A DNA stretch of 64,000 nucleotides from G964291335 sp964291335 (lineage in GTDB: Bacteria; Chloroflexota; Dehalococcoidia; Lucifugimonadales; UBA3495): NCBI GenBank assembly GCA_964291335.2, contig OZ219748.1, positions 558,001 to 622,000 of the forward strand, given 5' to 3'. The translations under genes and the position numbers were made by a program. Below, piece by piece: positions 25,739 through 33,063 of this stretch. The notes below the pieces were generated by a model. It saw only the letters and a list, made by a program, of their open reading frames with translations, had not been told where the DNA came from and made no database searches. Each line of letters begins with the position of its first letter. The first letter of the stretch is position 1.

Positions 25739-27181
25739 TCAACCGGTCTTTTCCAACGTCAGCTTGCCCAGTTGCAGTTGCACCGGCACCGGGTAGTTTC
25801 CGGTGAAACAGGCGTCGCAGTATCCACCCTGCCGGCCTTTGGCAACCCGCAGCAATCCGGCAACGCTGAGGTAACCCAGCGAATCCGCGCCAGCCATAAC
25901 CCGAATTTCTTCCACCGTTTTGTTGGCGGCAATCAATTCGTCCTGTTCAGCCATGTCAACGCCCATATAGCAGGGGAACTTGATTGGCGGAGCGCATACC
26001 CGAATGTGGATTTCCCTGGCGCCGGCCCGGCGCAATACCCTTATAACGTGGGGAGTGGTAGTACCGCGGACGATGCTGTCGTCCACCACCACCAGCCGCT
26101 GCCCCCGGATGACTTCGGTCAGGGGGTTGAACTTCTGGCGTACACCCAGGTCTCTCAGGCGCTGCTCCGGTTCAATAAAGGTGCGGCCCACGTAACGGTT
26201 CTTAATTAGCCCATCGCTGTAGGGAATTTTCGACTCTTTGGCATAGCCGACCGCCGCCGCAGTGGACGAGTCGGGAATGCCGATTACCAGGTCAGCGGCT
26301 ACCGGGTGTTCGCGGGCCAGCTCGGCTCCCATTTCCTGGCGGGATGCATATACCAGGGCGCCATCCAGCACGCTGTCGGGACGGGCAAAGTAAATATGCT
26401 CAAAAATGCACATGGCTCGACGTCCCGCGCTATCGCTGCGCACTGCGGAACTCAGTCCATCCCGGTTGATAACCACCACCTCGCCGGCTTCTACATCCCG
26501 GACATATTCAGCGCCCAGGTGGTCCAGGGCGCAGGTCTCGGAAGCTACCACCCAGCCACTGCCCAGTCGGCCAAGGCAAAGGGGGCGTATGCCCAGGGAA
26601 TCCCGCGCCGCTATCAGGGTGTTCTCGGTCAGCGCGACCAGGGAAAAAGCGCCCTCCAAAGTCCGCATGCAGTGAAACATACGCTCTTCCCAAGTCTGTC
26701 CGGGGGCGTTAACCAACTGGTAGGCAATCACCTCTGAATCGGTGGTAGTCGCGAAAGGGCAGTCCCACTGCGCTACGAGCTGCTCTTTGAGCGAGGCGGC
26801 ATTGATGACGTTGCCGTTATGGGCCAGGGCGAGGCGTCCGGCGCGACCATGCGCCAGCAAGGGTTGGGCATTGCAGGCCTGGCTGGAACCGGTAGTGGAA
26901 TACCGGGTATGGCCAATGGCCAGATCCCCGACCAGCGGGGCGAAGTCGCGTTCCCGGAAAATCTGGCTGACCAGACCCATATCGGTATGGAGCCTGATGG
27001 TCCGACCATCGGCAGCGGCGATGCCGGCGCTTTCCTGGCCACGGTGCTGCAAGGCAAAAAGCCCGAAGAAGGCCAGGCGGCTGGCCTCGGCCCCCGGCAT
27101 ATATACGCCTAACACGCCACACTCTTCGCGAGGGTGGTCAAAAGGCAGGGCGACTGGGCGCGCTTTGTGTCCGTCCATCAC
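25739..27181 (-). CDS. purF: Amidophosphoribosyltransferase, [4Fe-4S] type
   Basis: A 480-residue PurF catalysing the committed step, PRPP plus glutamine to phosphoribosylamine. A ~20-residue propeptide precedes the nucleophilic Cys in EECGVLGVY. The Ntn glutaminase domain has QHRGQESAGI, and the PRTase domain has VVVDDSIVRGTT. Cysteines in AMCIFEHIYF, PIKFPCYMGVD and the terminal CDACF match the B. subtilis-type iron-sulfur enzyme. Two adjacent ATGs (27181, 27178) lack a clear Shine-Dalgarno, and a promoter-like TTGACC-18-TAAAAT ends only 7 bp upstream, so the message may be leaderless. First gene of purFMH. Confidence 0.95.
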   Translation of the reverse strand: MMDGHKARPVALPFDHPREECGVLGVYMPGAEASRLAFFGLFALQHRGQESAGIAAADGRTIRLHTDMGLVSQIFRERDFAPLVGDLAIGHTRYSTTGSSQACNAQPLLAHGRAGRLALAHNGNVINAASLKEQLVAQWDCPFATTTDSEVIAYQLVNAPGQTWEERMFHCMRTLEGAFSLVALTENTLIAARDSLGIRPLCLGRLGSGWVVASETCALDHLGAEYVRDVEAGEVVVINRDGLSSAVRSDSAGRRAMCIFEHIYFARPDSVLDGALVYASRQEMGAELAREHPVAADLVIGIPDSSTAAAVGYAKESKIPYSDGLIKNRYVGRTFIEPEQRLRDLGVRQKFNPLTEVIRGQRLVVVDDSIVRGTTTPHVIRVLRRAGAREIHIRVCAPPIKFPCYMGVDMAEQDELIAANKTVEEIRVMAGADSLGYLSVAGLLRVAKGRQGGYCDACFTGNYPVPVQLQLGKLTLEKTG

Positions 27182-27187
27182 TCAGCT

Positions 27188-27217
27188 ATTTTAATTCCCT
27201 TTAACAATCCCGGTCAA
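27188..27217 (-). promoter_or_regulatory. Candidate purF promoter giving a leaderless start
   Basis: Minus-strand TTGACC (27217-27212), 18-bp spacer, TAAAAT (27193-27188). Transcription would begin at or next to the purF ATG. Confidence 0.45.
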
Positions 27218-27365
27218 CGCTAAACCCGGCGTTGCCGGCCGGGAAACGGCGTTCTGAGCGCATAAGCGCCCCCTGACGGGTCAAGGAAGACATCCTAGAA
27301 AGGCAAGGGCGGCGGCAACCCTGACCGCATAAATCCTGAAGCCGGGTGTCCGCTGCGGCGTGGCC

Positions 27366-28148
27366 TTAAAGGGTGCCGCCAGCCCCCTGCGAACTGGGAA
27401 TAATGCTCACCTTCCGGTCGTCGCCGTAGCCCACGCTTTCGGTACTCACCCCGGGACGGTCGGCCAGAGAAACGTGAATGATGCGGCGGTCGGCGGCAGA
27501 CATTGGCTCCAGGGTAATGCTACGCCCGGTTTGCGTCACCCGCTCGGCCACCTTGTAGGCCATATCCTTGAGGGAAGCCTCCCGACGCTGACGGTAATGT
27601 TCCACATCCAGGGCCACCCGAACACCCTCCCCGAACTCGTTGCGCACAATCAGGTTGACGATGAACTGCAAAGAGTGCAATGTTTGGCCGCGCCGTCCAA
27701 TCAACAACCCGGAGTCTTCTCCGATGACATCAATAACCGGGCCGCCTACAACCGGGTCATGGGCCGTTCTGACAACGCAATTCACCTCTACCCCGGCAGT
27801 GGTGAGGATGTTCCGGAGCGCCGTCAGTCCCAGGTGAGCCACGGTTCCCGCTTCGGCGTTCTCGCCGTCTCCCCCAGCAGCCGGAACCGATTCTACTCCG
27901 GCAGCAACGGGTTGCGCTGACCGGGTCAGGGCCGGTTCACCGGCTTCAGGGGAGGGTTCCGCCGCCGGCGTCCCGGCGCTGCGCCGGGTTACCCTTACCC
28001 GGGCTGCTTCGGCGCCGATACCCAGGAAGCCGACCTTGCCCCTACTTAGTATTTCTACCTCTACCTCGCTGCGGTCGGCGCCGAGTTCCTTCAGCGCCAG
28101 TTCTTCGGCCTCTTCGACGGTTCTGGCGGTTCGCACGACTACTTCCAT
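27366..28148 (-). CDS. jag: RNA-binding protein Jag (KH-R3H)
   Basis: A 260-residue Jag/KhpB-like protein. It has the N-terminal Jag_N domain (EVVVRTARTVEEAEELALKELG, GKVGFLGIG), an Ala/Pro/Glu-rich linker (about 60-95), the KH domain (DSGLLIGRRGQTLHSLQF) and the R3H domain (MSAADRRIIHVSLADRPGVSTESVG). It binds RNA and in firmicutes affects cell elongation with KhpA. Because Jag_N starts at the first codon, the ATG at 28148 (AAGGAG upstream) is secure, which means it overlaps the end of yidC by 107 bp in another frame. Confidence 0.92.
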   Translation of the reverse strand: MEVVVRTARTVEEAEELALKELGADRSEVEVEILSRGKVGFLGIGAEAARVRVTRRSAGTPAAEPSPEAGEPALTRSAQPVAAGVESVPAAGGDGENAEAGTVAHLGLTALRNILTTAGVEVNCVVRTAHDPVVGGPVIDVIGEDSGLLIGRRGQTLHSLQFIVNLIVRNEFGEGVRVALDVEHYRQRREASLKDMAYKVAERVTQTGRSITLEPMSAADRRIIHVSLADRPGVSTESVGYGDDRKVSIIPSSQGAGGTL

Positions 28149-28980
28149 CGTTCTCTATCTCCTTGGATACTGTTCCAGAATCGGATGAGTTGCTGGTTGC
28201 TGCCGGCGCCGGATTGGAGCGCGGGAAAAGCGGAAACAGGGGCCCCCACCCGGTAATGAAATACTGTATGCCGACGCCGATTACGTTGGATACAATCCAG
28301 TAAAGCGGCAGACCACTGGGCCACTGCAAAGAAAAGAAACCCAGGAATATGGGTATCATCCATAACATCATGGTTTGGCTGGACTGCTGGCGCGGGTCCG
28401 GCGAGGGGGTCATGGTCATCTTTTGCTGTACCCAGGTTGATACCGCAACCAGCAAGGGTAAAACAATGGGCGAAGGGTCCGGCTCGGCAAGGCGCAGCCA
28501 CAGAAAGCGGTCGCTTAACGGGGCAGCTGTATGAATAGGCACGAAGGTTATCCAGGAATACAGCTTTTCCGAGAGAGCGGCCAGATCCTCCGGCTTGGTG
28601 AAGAGGGTCTGAATCAGCACCCGGAAGAGGCCTATCAGGATGGGCAGCTGAATTACCAATGGCCCCAGGCAACCCACCGGGCTGACGCCGGCTTCCCGGT
28701 ACAAGCGCATGGTTTCCTGGGAGACCCTGGCCCGGTCGCCGCTGTGCCGCTCCTGGATTTCCCGCATCCTGGGCTGAAGGGCGCTCATCCGCCGCATCTG
28801 GTGAATTTGCTTCAGCGTGAGGGGAAGGGTAACCAGCCTTACCAGAATAGTGAAGGCGATGATTGCCAGGCCCATATTACTGAAGCAGAGCACATACAAC
28901 ACCAGCAGGGTGTTGAGCATGGGCCGGATGATTACTTCATTCCAGATTAAGAAGAGGAACTCCAAAGAGACTCCTATCAC
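28042..28980 (-). CDS. yidC: YidC/Oxa1/SpoIIIJ membrane insertase
   Basis: A 312-residue insertase of the short, Gram-positive-like form without the large periplasmic domain. Membrane segments lie near residues 5-20, 25-55 (then TLPLTLKQIHQMRRM), 105-125 (CLGPLVIQLPILIGLFRVL), 175-200 and 225-255 (MMLWMIPIFLGFFSLQWPSGLPLYWIVSN). The cytosolic tail is strongly basic (RRRGRR, RRRPQRGRGR), as in YidC forms that contact the ribosome. Much of this tail is encoded in the 107-bp region that also codes for the Jag N-terminus. It belongs to the rpmH-rnpA-yidD-yidC-jag group. Confidence 0.93.
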   Translation of the reverse strand: MIGVSLEFLFLIWNEVIIRPMLNTLLVLYVLCFSNMGLAIIAFTILVRLVTLPLTLKQIHQMRRMSALQPRMREIQERHSGDRARVSQETMRLYREAGVSPVGCLGPLVIQLPILIGLFRVLIQTLFTKPEDLAALSEKLYSWITFVPIHTAAPLSDRFLWLRLAEPDPSPIVLPLLVAVSTWVQQKMTMTPSPDPRQQSSQTMMLWMIPIFLGFFSLQWPSGLPLYWIVSNVIGVGIQYFITGWGPLFPLFPRSNPAPAATSNSSDSGTVSKEIENDGSSRANRQNRRRGRRTGAEGTRRRPQRGRGRNTK

Positions 28981-29015
28981 GCATCACGCAGCTGACGGGC
29001 AGCTGTGCTGGCTAC

Positions 29016-30461
29016 CTAATTGCAGGGTTCAAGTTTCCTGGTGTCAAAACACCAGATAACTTCCTTATCCCGGCCTTCAGTTACCTCTATCCGCCGGACT
29101 GCGCCATCGTCCCCGCTCACATAAGCCGAGTGTCGCCGGATAACCGACAGGCTGCCAACAGCAGAGTTTACGTCAGCCGCCGGCAGTGGGGAACCACCCA
29201 CAATCGGAGACTTTATCGACGACTTTTCCCGGCTGGGGAGGTTGCTGACTATTTCCCCCATCTCCAGGTTGGCCGGGTTAGCGCTCAGCAAGCGTATGCT
29301 GCCATCCACGGCAGCCACTACCAGGCCCAAAGGCACCAGGGCGGGTGTGGCTACAACCGGGCTTTCCATATCGTGCTGCCAGTGGGCCCTTTTGGTTTCC
29401 TCTGAAGCGGGTTTGTTCGGGTTCAGGGCATAAACGCGCCCATCCATCGAGGGGGCAAAAACGGTTGAGCCGTCGGTTACCGGGCCAGCCCAGAACCAGT
29501 TATCGCTCTGGAAAGCCCATTCCTGTTCTCCATCATCAGCGTCAAGGGCATAGAGTTTCTTGTCAAAGGAACCGATGAACACCTTTCCGTTGAACAACAG
29601 CGGGTCGGACACAATGGCCCCGCCGGTCTGGTAGCGCCACAATTGCTGACCGTCCCGCAAGTCCACAGCGTAAACGTGGTGATCCTGGGACCCGAAGTAG
29701 GCTATACCGTTGCTGACTGCCGGGGTTGACCAGATTTTCCCCTGGGTCTTAAAGGGCGACCAGGGCAGTTCGTCGCCAGTGGTAGCGTTGTAGGCATACA
29801 GGCTGCCGTCTTCCGAGCCGACCACGACTACCGTCATGGGGCCAGTGTCAGTATTTACCAGCCTGGCCAGCGTCGGGCTGCTGATTACCGGCAAAGGGGG
29901 CTGACCCGGGTCGTCGCGTACGGCCCGCTTCCAACCGGCTGCCTCGCTGCCATTTTCGGCAGCAACGGCATAGAGATAGCCATCCACCGCGCTGATGAAG
30001 ACCAGCCCCAGTTCCTCACTGACTGCCGGCGTCCCAAAGGCTCCGACCAGCCCGCCCCCGCTGCCCAGCGCAGGATAGGTCCAGACCACCCGGGGGGCGC
30101 CTGAACCGAAATCTTCCAGGGCGTGCAGCTTTACCTGCTTCTCGTCCTCTTTCAGGTTCTTGCCCAGCCGCTCCCCCAGGTCATCCAGGTTGCCGTCCAG
30201 TTCAGAAACCACGTAAACCCGCACCGGAGAGCCCGGGACATCAGAAAACTGCACTGACAGCGGGGCCCACCCCACATTGTCCCCGCCCAGGTTAGGGGTG
30301 CAGCCAGTCAGGGAAAAAGCCACGACCAGGGCGGCCAAAACCAGCAGCGAACTTAGCCGGCCACTGCCTTTGGACGCAGGCAACCCGGCGGCTGAAAGGG
30401 AAGGCGATATAGCGGTCCTGGCGGCTTTCAGTGGGCGAACAAAAGGAAAGTGAAAAGTCAT
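29016..30461 (-). CDS. PQQ-like beta-propeller repeat lipoprotein
   Basis: A 481-residue exported protein. A hydrophobic signal with lipobox (AFSLTGC, Cys at about 54) predicts a lipoprotein. The rest is a PQQ/BamB-like propeller with recurring blade motifs (FISAVDGYLYAV, VGSEDGSLYAYNATTG, YFGSQDHHVYAVDLRDGQQLW, FIGSFDKKLYALDADDG, APSMDGRVYALNPNK). No quinoprotein catalytic residues are evident, so a scaffold or BamB-like assembly role is more likely than dehydrogenase activity. Its position between yidD and yidC, inside the usually tight rpmH-rnpA-yidD-yidC cluster, suggests a link to protein export. The signal peptide has a long basic N-region, so translation might begin somewhat later. Confidence 0.85.
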   Translation of the reverse strand: MTFHFPFVRPLKAARTAISPSLSAAGLPASKGSGRLSSLLVLAALVVAFSLTGCTPNLGGDNVGWAPLSVQFSDVPGSPVRVYVVSELDGNLDDLGERLGKNLKEDEKQVKLHALEDFGSGAPRVVWTYPALGSGGGLVGAFGTPAVSEELGLVFISAVDGYLYAVAAENGSEAAGWKRAVRDDPGQPPLPVISSPTLARLVNTDTGPMTVVVVGSEDGSLYAYNATTGDELPWSPFKTQGKIWSTPAVSNGIAYFGSQDHHVYAVDLRDGQQLWRYQTGGAIVSDPLLFNGKVFIGSFDKKLYALDADDGEQEWAFQSDNWFWAGPVTDGSTVFAPSMDGRVYALNPNKPASEETKRAHWQHDMESPVVATPALVPLGLVVAAVDGSIRLLSANPANLEMGEIVSNLPSREKSSIKSPIVGGSPLPAADVNSAVGSLSVIRRHSAYVSGDDGAVRRIEVTEGRDKEVIWCFDTRKLEPCN

Positions 30462-30476
30462 AAAGCAATGCGCCGG

Positions 30477-30686
30477 CTAAGGCACTGGGTCATAGCCCCT
30501 GCCTCCTCCAGGGCGGCAACTTAACAGCCGTCTCAGGCTCAGACCGCTACCCTTTAACATGCCGTATTCCCGAATTGCCTGGGCGGCGTAACAGGAACAG
30601 GTAGGAGTATAGCGGCAGGCCGAAGGCAGATATGGGGAGACCGCCAATTGGTAAAGGCGAATGACTGCCAGAGCAACGCGCGACAT
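30477..30686 (-). CDS. yidD: Membrane protein insertion efficiency factor YidD
   Basis: A 69-residue YidD. It shows the amphipathic N-terminus (ALAVIRLYQLAVSPYL), CRYTPTCSCYAAQAIREYG with the conserved cysteines, and the C-terminal CRPGGGRGYDPVP. It lies 6 bp after rnpA and assists YidC-dependent insertion at the inner membrane face. Confidence 0.95.
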   Translation of the reverse strand: MSRVALAVIRLYQLAVSPYLPSACRYTPTCSCYAAQAIREYGMLKGSGLSLRRLLSCRPGGGRGYDPVP

Positions 30687-30692
30687 TACAAA

Positions 30693-31037
30693 CTAATCCG
30701 GCATACTTTCAATTAAAAGGTTGGCGCGTCGCAGCAGGTTGTCAACAGCCCTTTTCAATTGCCGATATTCGGCCTTTTCAGCTCCCCGCCGAGCGATGAA
30801 GACTGCGTCCCAGCCTTCCTTCACCCGAGTCTGTCGAATCGCTTCCCGTAATCTGCGTTTAACCTGGTTTCTGGTAACCGCGTTGCCCACCCGCTTGCTC
30901 ACCACAAATCCGAACCGGCTCCGCTCCAGGCCATTAGGCAAAACTCTGATAACCAACAAACCGTTTGCAGCGCTGCGGCCTTCCTGGTAAATCTCGGAAA
31001 AACGCCGGCTCCCGGTAAGCCGAAAACGCTGCTGCAT
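30693..31037 (-). CDS. rnpA: Ribonuclease P protein component
   Basis: A 114-residue RnpA, the protein cofactor that helps the RNase P RNA mature tRNA 5' ends. Conserved features are RFRLTGSRRFSEIYQEGR, FGFVVSKRVGNAVTRNQVKRRLREAIR (the RNR signature) and the C-terminal AEYRQLKRAVDNLLRRA. It starts 12 bp after rpmH and runs into yidD 6 bp downstream. No RNase P RNA gene was recognised in the window. Confidence 0.95.
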   Translation of the reverse strand: MQQRFRLTGSRRFSEIYQEGRSAANGLLVIRVLPNGLERSRFGFVVSKRVGNAVTRNQVKRRLREAIRQTRVKEGWDAVFIARRGAEKAEYRQLKRAVDNLLRRANLLIESMPD

Positions 31038-31049
31038 TATTACCGACGA

Positions 31050-31187
31050 CTAAACCGTCAGCTTGTGTCGTCCCTTAAATCGGCGCCGCCGCAGAACTGC
31101 CCGGCCATCGGATGTTCGCGACCTGGCGCGAAACCCGTGCACCCGCATTCGACGACGCTTCTTTGGCTGGTAAGTACGTTTAGGCAT
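31050..31187 (-). CDS. rpmH: 50S ribosomal protein L34
   Basis: A 45-residue L34 read on the minus strand, MPKRTYQPKKRRRMRVHGFR followed by the ARSRTSDGR and RRRRFKGRHKLTV blocks, which match the family throughout. It leads the rpmH-rnpA-yidD cluster and has a near-consensus promoter (TTGACG-17-TATAAT) starting 25 bp upstream. Confidence 0.96.
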   Translation of the reverse strand: MPKRTYQPKKRRRMRVHGFRARSRTSDGRAVLRRRRFKGRHKLTV

Positions 31188-31211
31188 TTCAACACCCTCT
31201 TCAAGGAAAGA

Positions 31212-31240
31212 ATTATATGTTGGCGCTTAATATACGTCAA
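31212..31240 (-). promoter_or_regulatory. rpmH operon promoter
   Basis: Minus-strand TTGACG (31240-31235), 17-bp spacer, TATAAT (31217-31212). It is the closest match to consensus in the window and sits just before rpmH. Confidence 0.75.
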
Positions 31241-31336
31241 GCAGACCATCGGGCCGCCAAGCCGACGGCCGGCGAGCCTGCTGCCCGGCAGTGGCGGTAC
31301 ACCGCTCGGCCGGGACGTGATACAATATAAGCAGGC

Positions 31337-31422
31337 GCCGAGGTGGCGGAATGGTAGACGCGCCGGTCTCAAAAACCGGTGGGGGCAACCCCGTGTCGGT
31401 TCGAGTCCGACTCTCGGCACCA
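31337..31422 (+). tRNA. tRNA-Leu (anticodon CAA)
   Basis: An 86-nt tRNA with a long variable arm (GGTGGGGGCAACCCCG region), acceptor GCCGAGG pairing with TCTCGGC, anticodon loop CTCAAAA giving CAA, T-loop TTCGAGTC and an encoded CCA end. A TACAAT element lies 11 bp upstream, divergent from rpmH. Confidence 0.95.
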
Positions 31423-31498
31423 GCCCTGATTCTCCCCCATTAACAAACCCCGGTATCTCCCCGGCCCACAGCAAGCCTCCTGGCCGCCGCCGGCCCGG

Positions 31499-32374
31499 TT
31501 ACTCCGGCCCGGAACGGCGCTCGTCCAGGTAACGCCTGACGGAGGCCAGCACCAGCTCCGGATACTCCATCGCTACAAAATGAGACCCACGAGGTAAAGT
31601 CTCCAGCTGCGCCCCGGCTGCCTCCTGCAAAAAGGAGCGTATCTCCGGGCTGCTGCGGGCCTGCTCGTCCGGGTAGTTGCCGGCATTGCCCAGCAAGAGA
31701 AGATAGTCGCCGGTCAGTCCCTTCAGATAAGGAGCAGGGTCCAGAACATGGCGAGCCTCGTAATAGACAGCTTCAACTTCCGTTGGGCACTTCAGTTCGG
31801 CCTGGCCGTCTGCCCGCAAAAAGGTGCCGCCATAGATGTAATCCCGCACCGCTGAATCGGTCCAGCTATTAAATACCCGGCGGTTCCGGTAGGCGTGGTA
31901 CATTTCCTCCCGGCTGGGCCAAATCGACCGTTTGTTGCGGGTGCGGTTCATCCGTTCCTCCCGCTCCTCCGGCCGGTACACTTCCCGGGCCGGCCCCACC
32001 CTGGTATCCAACAGCACGGTAGGGCCAAAACAGCCGGGGGCCCTGGAGTTGGCAATCATAATGGTCATTCCCCCGGCGGAATGCCCAACGGCAAAGGGCG
32101 GACCGGACAGATTGAGCGTTCCCACCAACGCTGCCAGGTCATCGGCCATGTCCTCAAAGGTGTACCCGCCGGGCTTGTCGCTGTCGCCGTGGCCGCGCAA
32201 GTCCAGCGACAGGACGCAGTAATCGCGCGCCAGGTCGCGCGCCAGCGGGTTCCAGACCTGGGCGCAAAGGCCGATGCCGTGGGTCATAATCAGCAGCGGG
32301 TTGCGCTCATCGCCCCAGGAAAGGCCGTGCAAGGTAATTCCGTTGGCCTTTATGAATTTGCTTACCGGTTCCAA
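31499..32374 (-). CDS. Alpha/beta hydrolase
   Basis: A 291-residue alpha/beta-hydrolase fold protein. The oxyanion-hole region is MTHGIG, LDLRGHGDSDKPGGY follows, and the nucleophile elbow GHSAGG supplies the Ser. The catalytic His is likely in RGSHFVAMEYPE near the C-terminus. Similar enzymes hydrolyse esters, epoxides, haloalkanes or C-C bonds; nothing here decides which. No signal peptide. It stands alone, downstream of tRNA-Leu on the opposite strand. Confidence 0.82.
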   Translation of the reverse strand: MEPVSKFIKANGITLHGLSWGDERNPLLIMTHGIGLCAQVWNPLARDLARDYCVLSLDLRGHGDSDKPGGYTFEDMADDLAALVGTLNLSGPPFAVGHSAGGMTIMIANSRAPGCFGPTVLLDTRVGPAREVYRPEEREERMNRTRNKRSIWPSREEMYHAYRNRRVFNSWTDSAVRDYIYGGTFLRADGQAELKCPTEVEAVYYEARHVLDPAPYLKGLTGDYLLLLGNAGNYPDEQARSSPEIRSFLQEAAGAQLETLPRGSHFVAMEYPELVLASVRRYLDERRSGPE

Positions 32375-32657
32375 ATGTTCCCTCCAAACGGGTTATCGAT
32401 CGGCCCATTGCTGCCGGCCATACTGATTTCCCCCGGCTTTTTTGGCGCTGCAAGAAGGTTCCAGCCAGGCTGTCAGGCAGCGGCTTCCCGCAAACAGCCC
32501 ATGCAAATCAATGCCTTACAGAATATACGGCATCCCACCCCTTCCGGCAATCGGCAGCGCACTTTATCGCACCCGGCAATAGCCGTTGCCGGCGCCTCCG
32601 GGGAACCGGGCTTCAGGAATACCGGCAACGGGGTAAAATTGACAGTACTGTGGCGCT

Positions 32658-33062
32658 ATGCTACGTTGGCTCCATTCTGGGGACAGCGCTGCGACGGTTC
32701 CTAGATTCCGCAAAACTCCCAGAGGCGCCTGGTTCCGGAGCGGCCCTGTTCGAAGTATTGACATTCACGCCCACATTACCTCCAGCGCTTTTGGCGCGTT
32801 GCAGAAAACGGCGGAACCTGGCATTCTCTCCGCCGGGAACAAGACGGGAGAAGCTGCGAGATTGCCATCGTCGGCGGATGCCGGCCGGGGTAGTACGGGA
32901 TGCGTTATGCCAATGAAACCGGTCAAACCCTCTTCGTCAACGCAAGCCCTCTTCGTCAACAATGGAAAGCTGGTGAGTATTAACCCTGAACTGAACTTCA
33001 CATCCCGGCAGCGGGTTGAGGATCAGTCAGGCAAAACCACCTGGTACAAGGCGGGAGGTTAG
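32658..33062 (+). pseudogene. Possible amidohydrolase N-terminal remnant
   Basis: A 134-codon open frame whose translation contains RSIDIHAHITSSAFGAL, like the metal-binding HxH start of amidohydrolase-2 proteins, and later KLVSINPELNFTSRQRVED, like the segment before the first barrel helix. It then ends at a TAG that lies within the Shine-Dalgarno of the aldolase/SDR gene, with no barrel following in any frame. I read this as a truncated remnant; a chance frame in GC-rich DNA is the alternative. The preceding stretch from 32375 shows nothing recognisable. Confidence 0.3.
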
Positions 33063-33063
33063 C

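Noticed and set aside
29016..30461. PQQ-dependent dehydrogenase
   Set aside because: Blade repeats are present but the quinoprotein active site is not; better described as a propeller lipoprotein.
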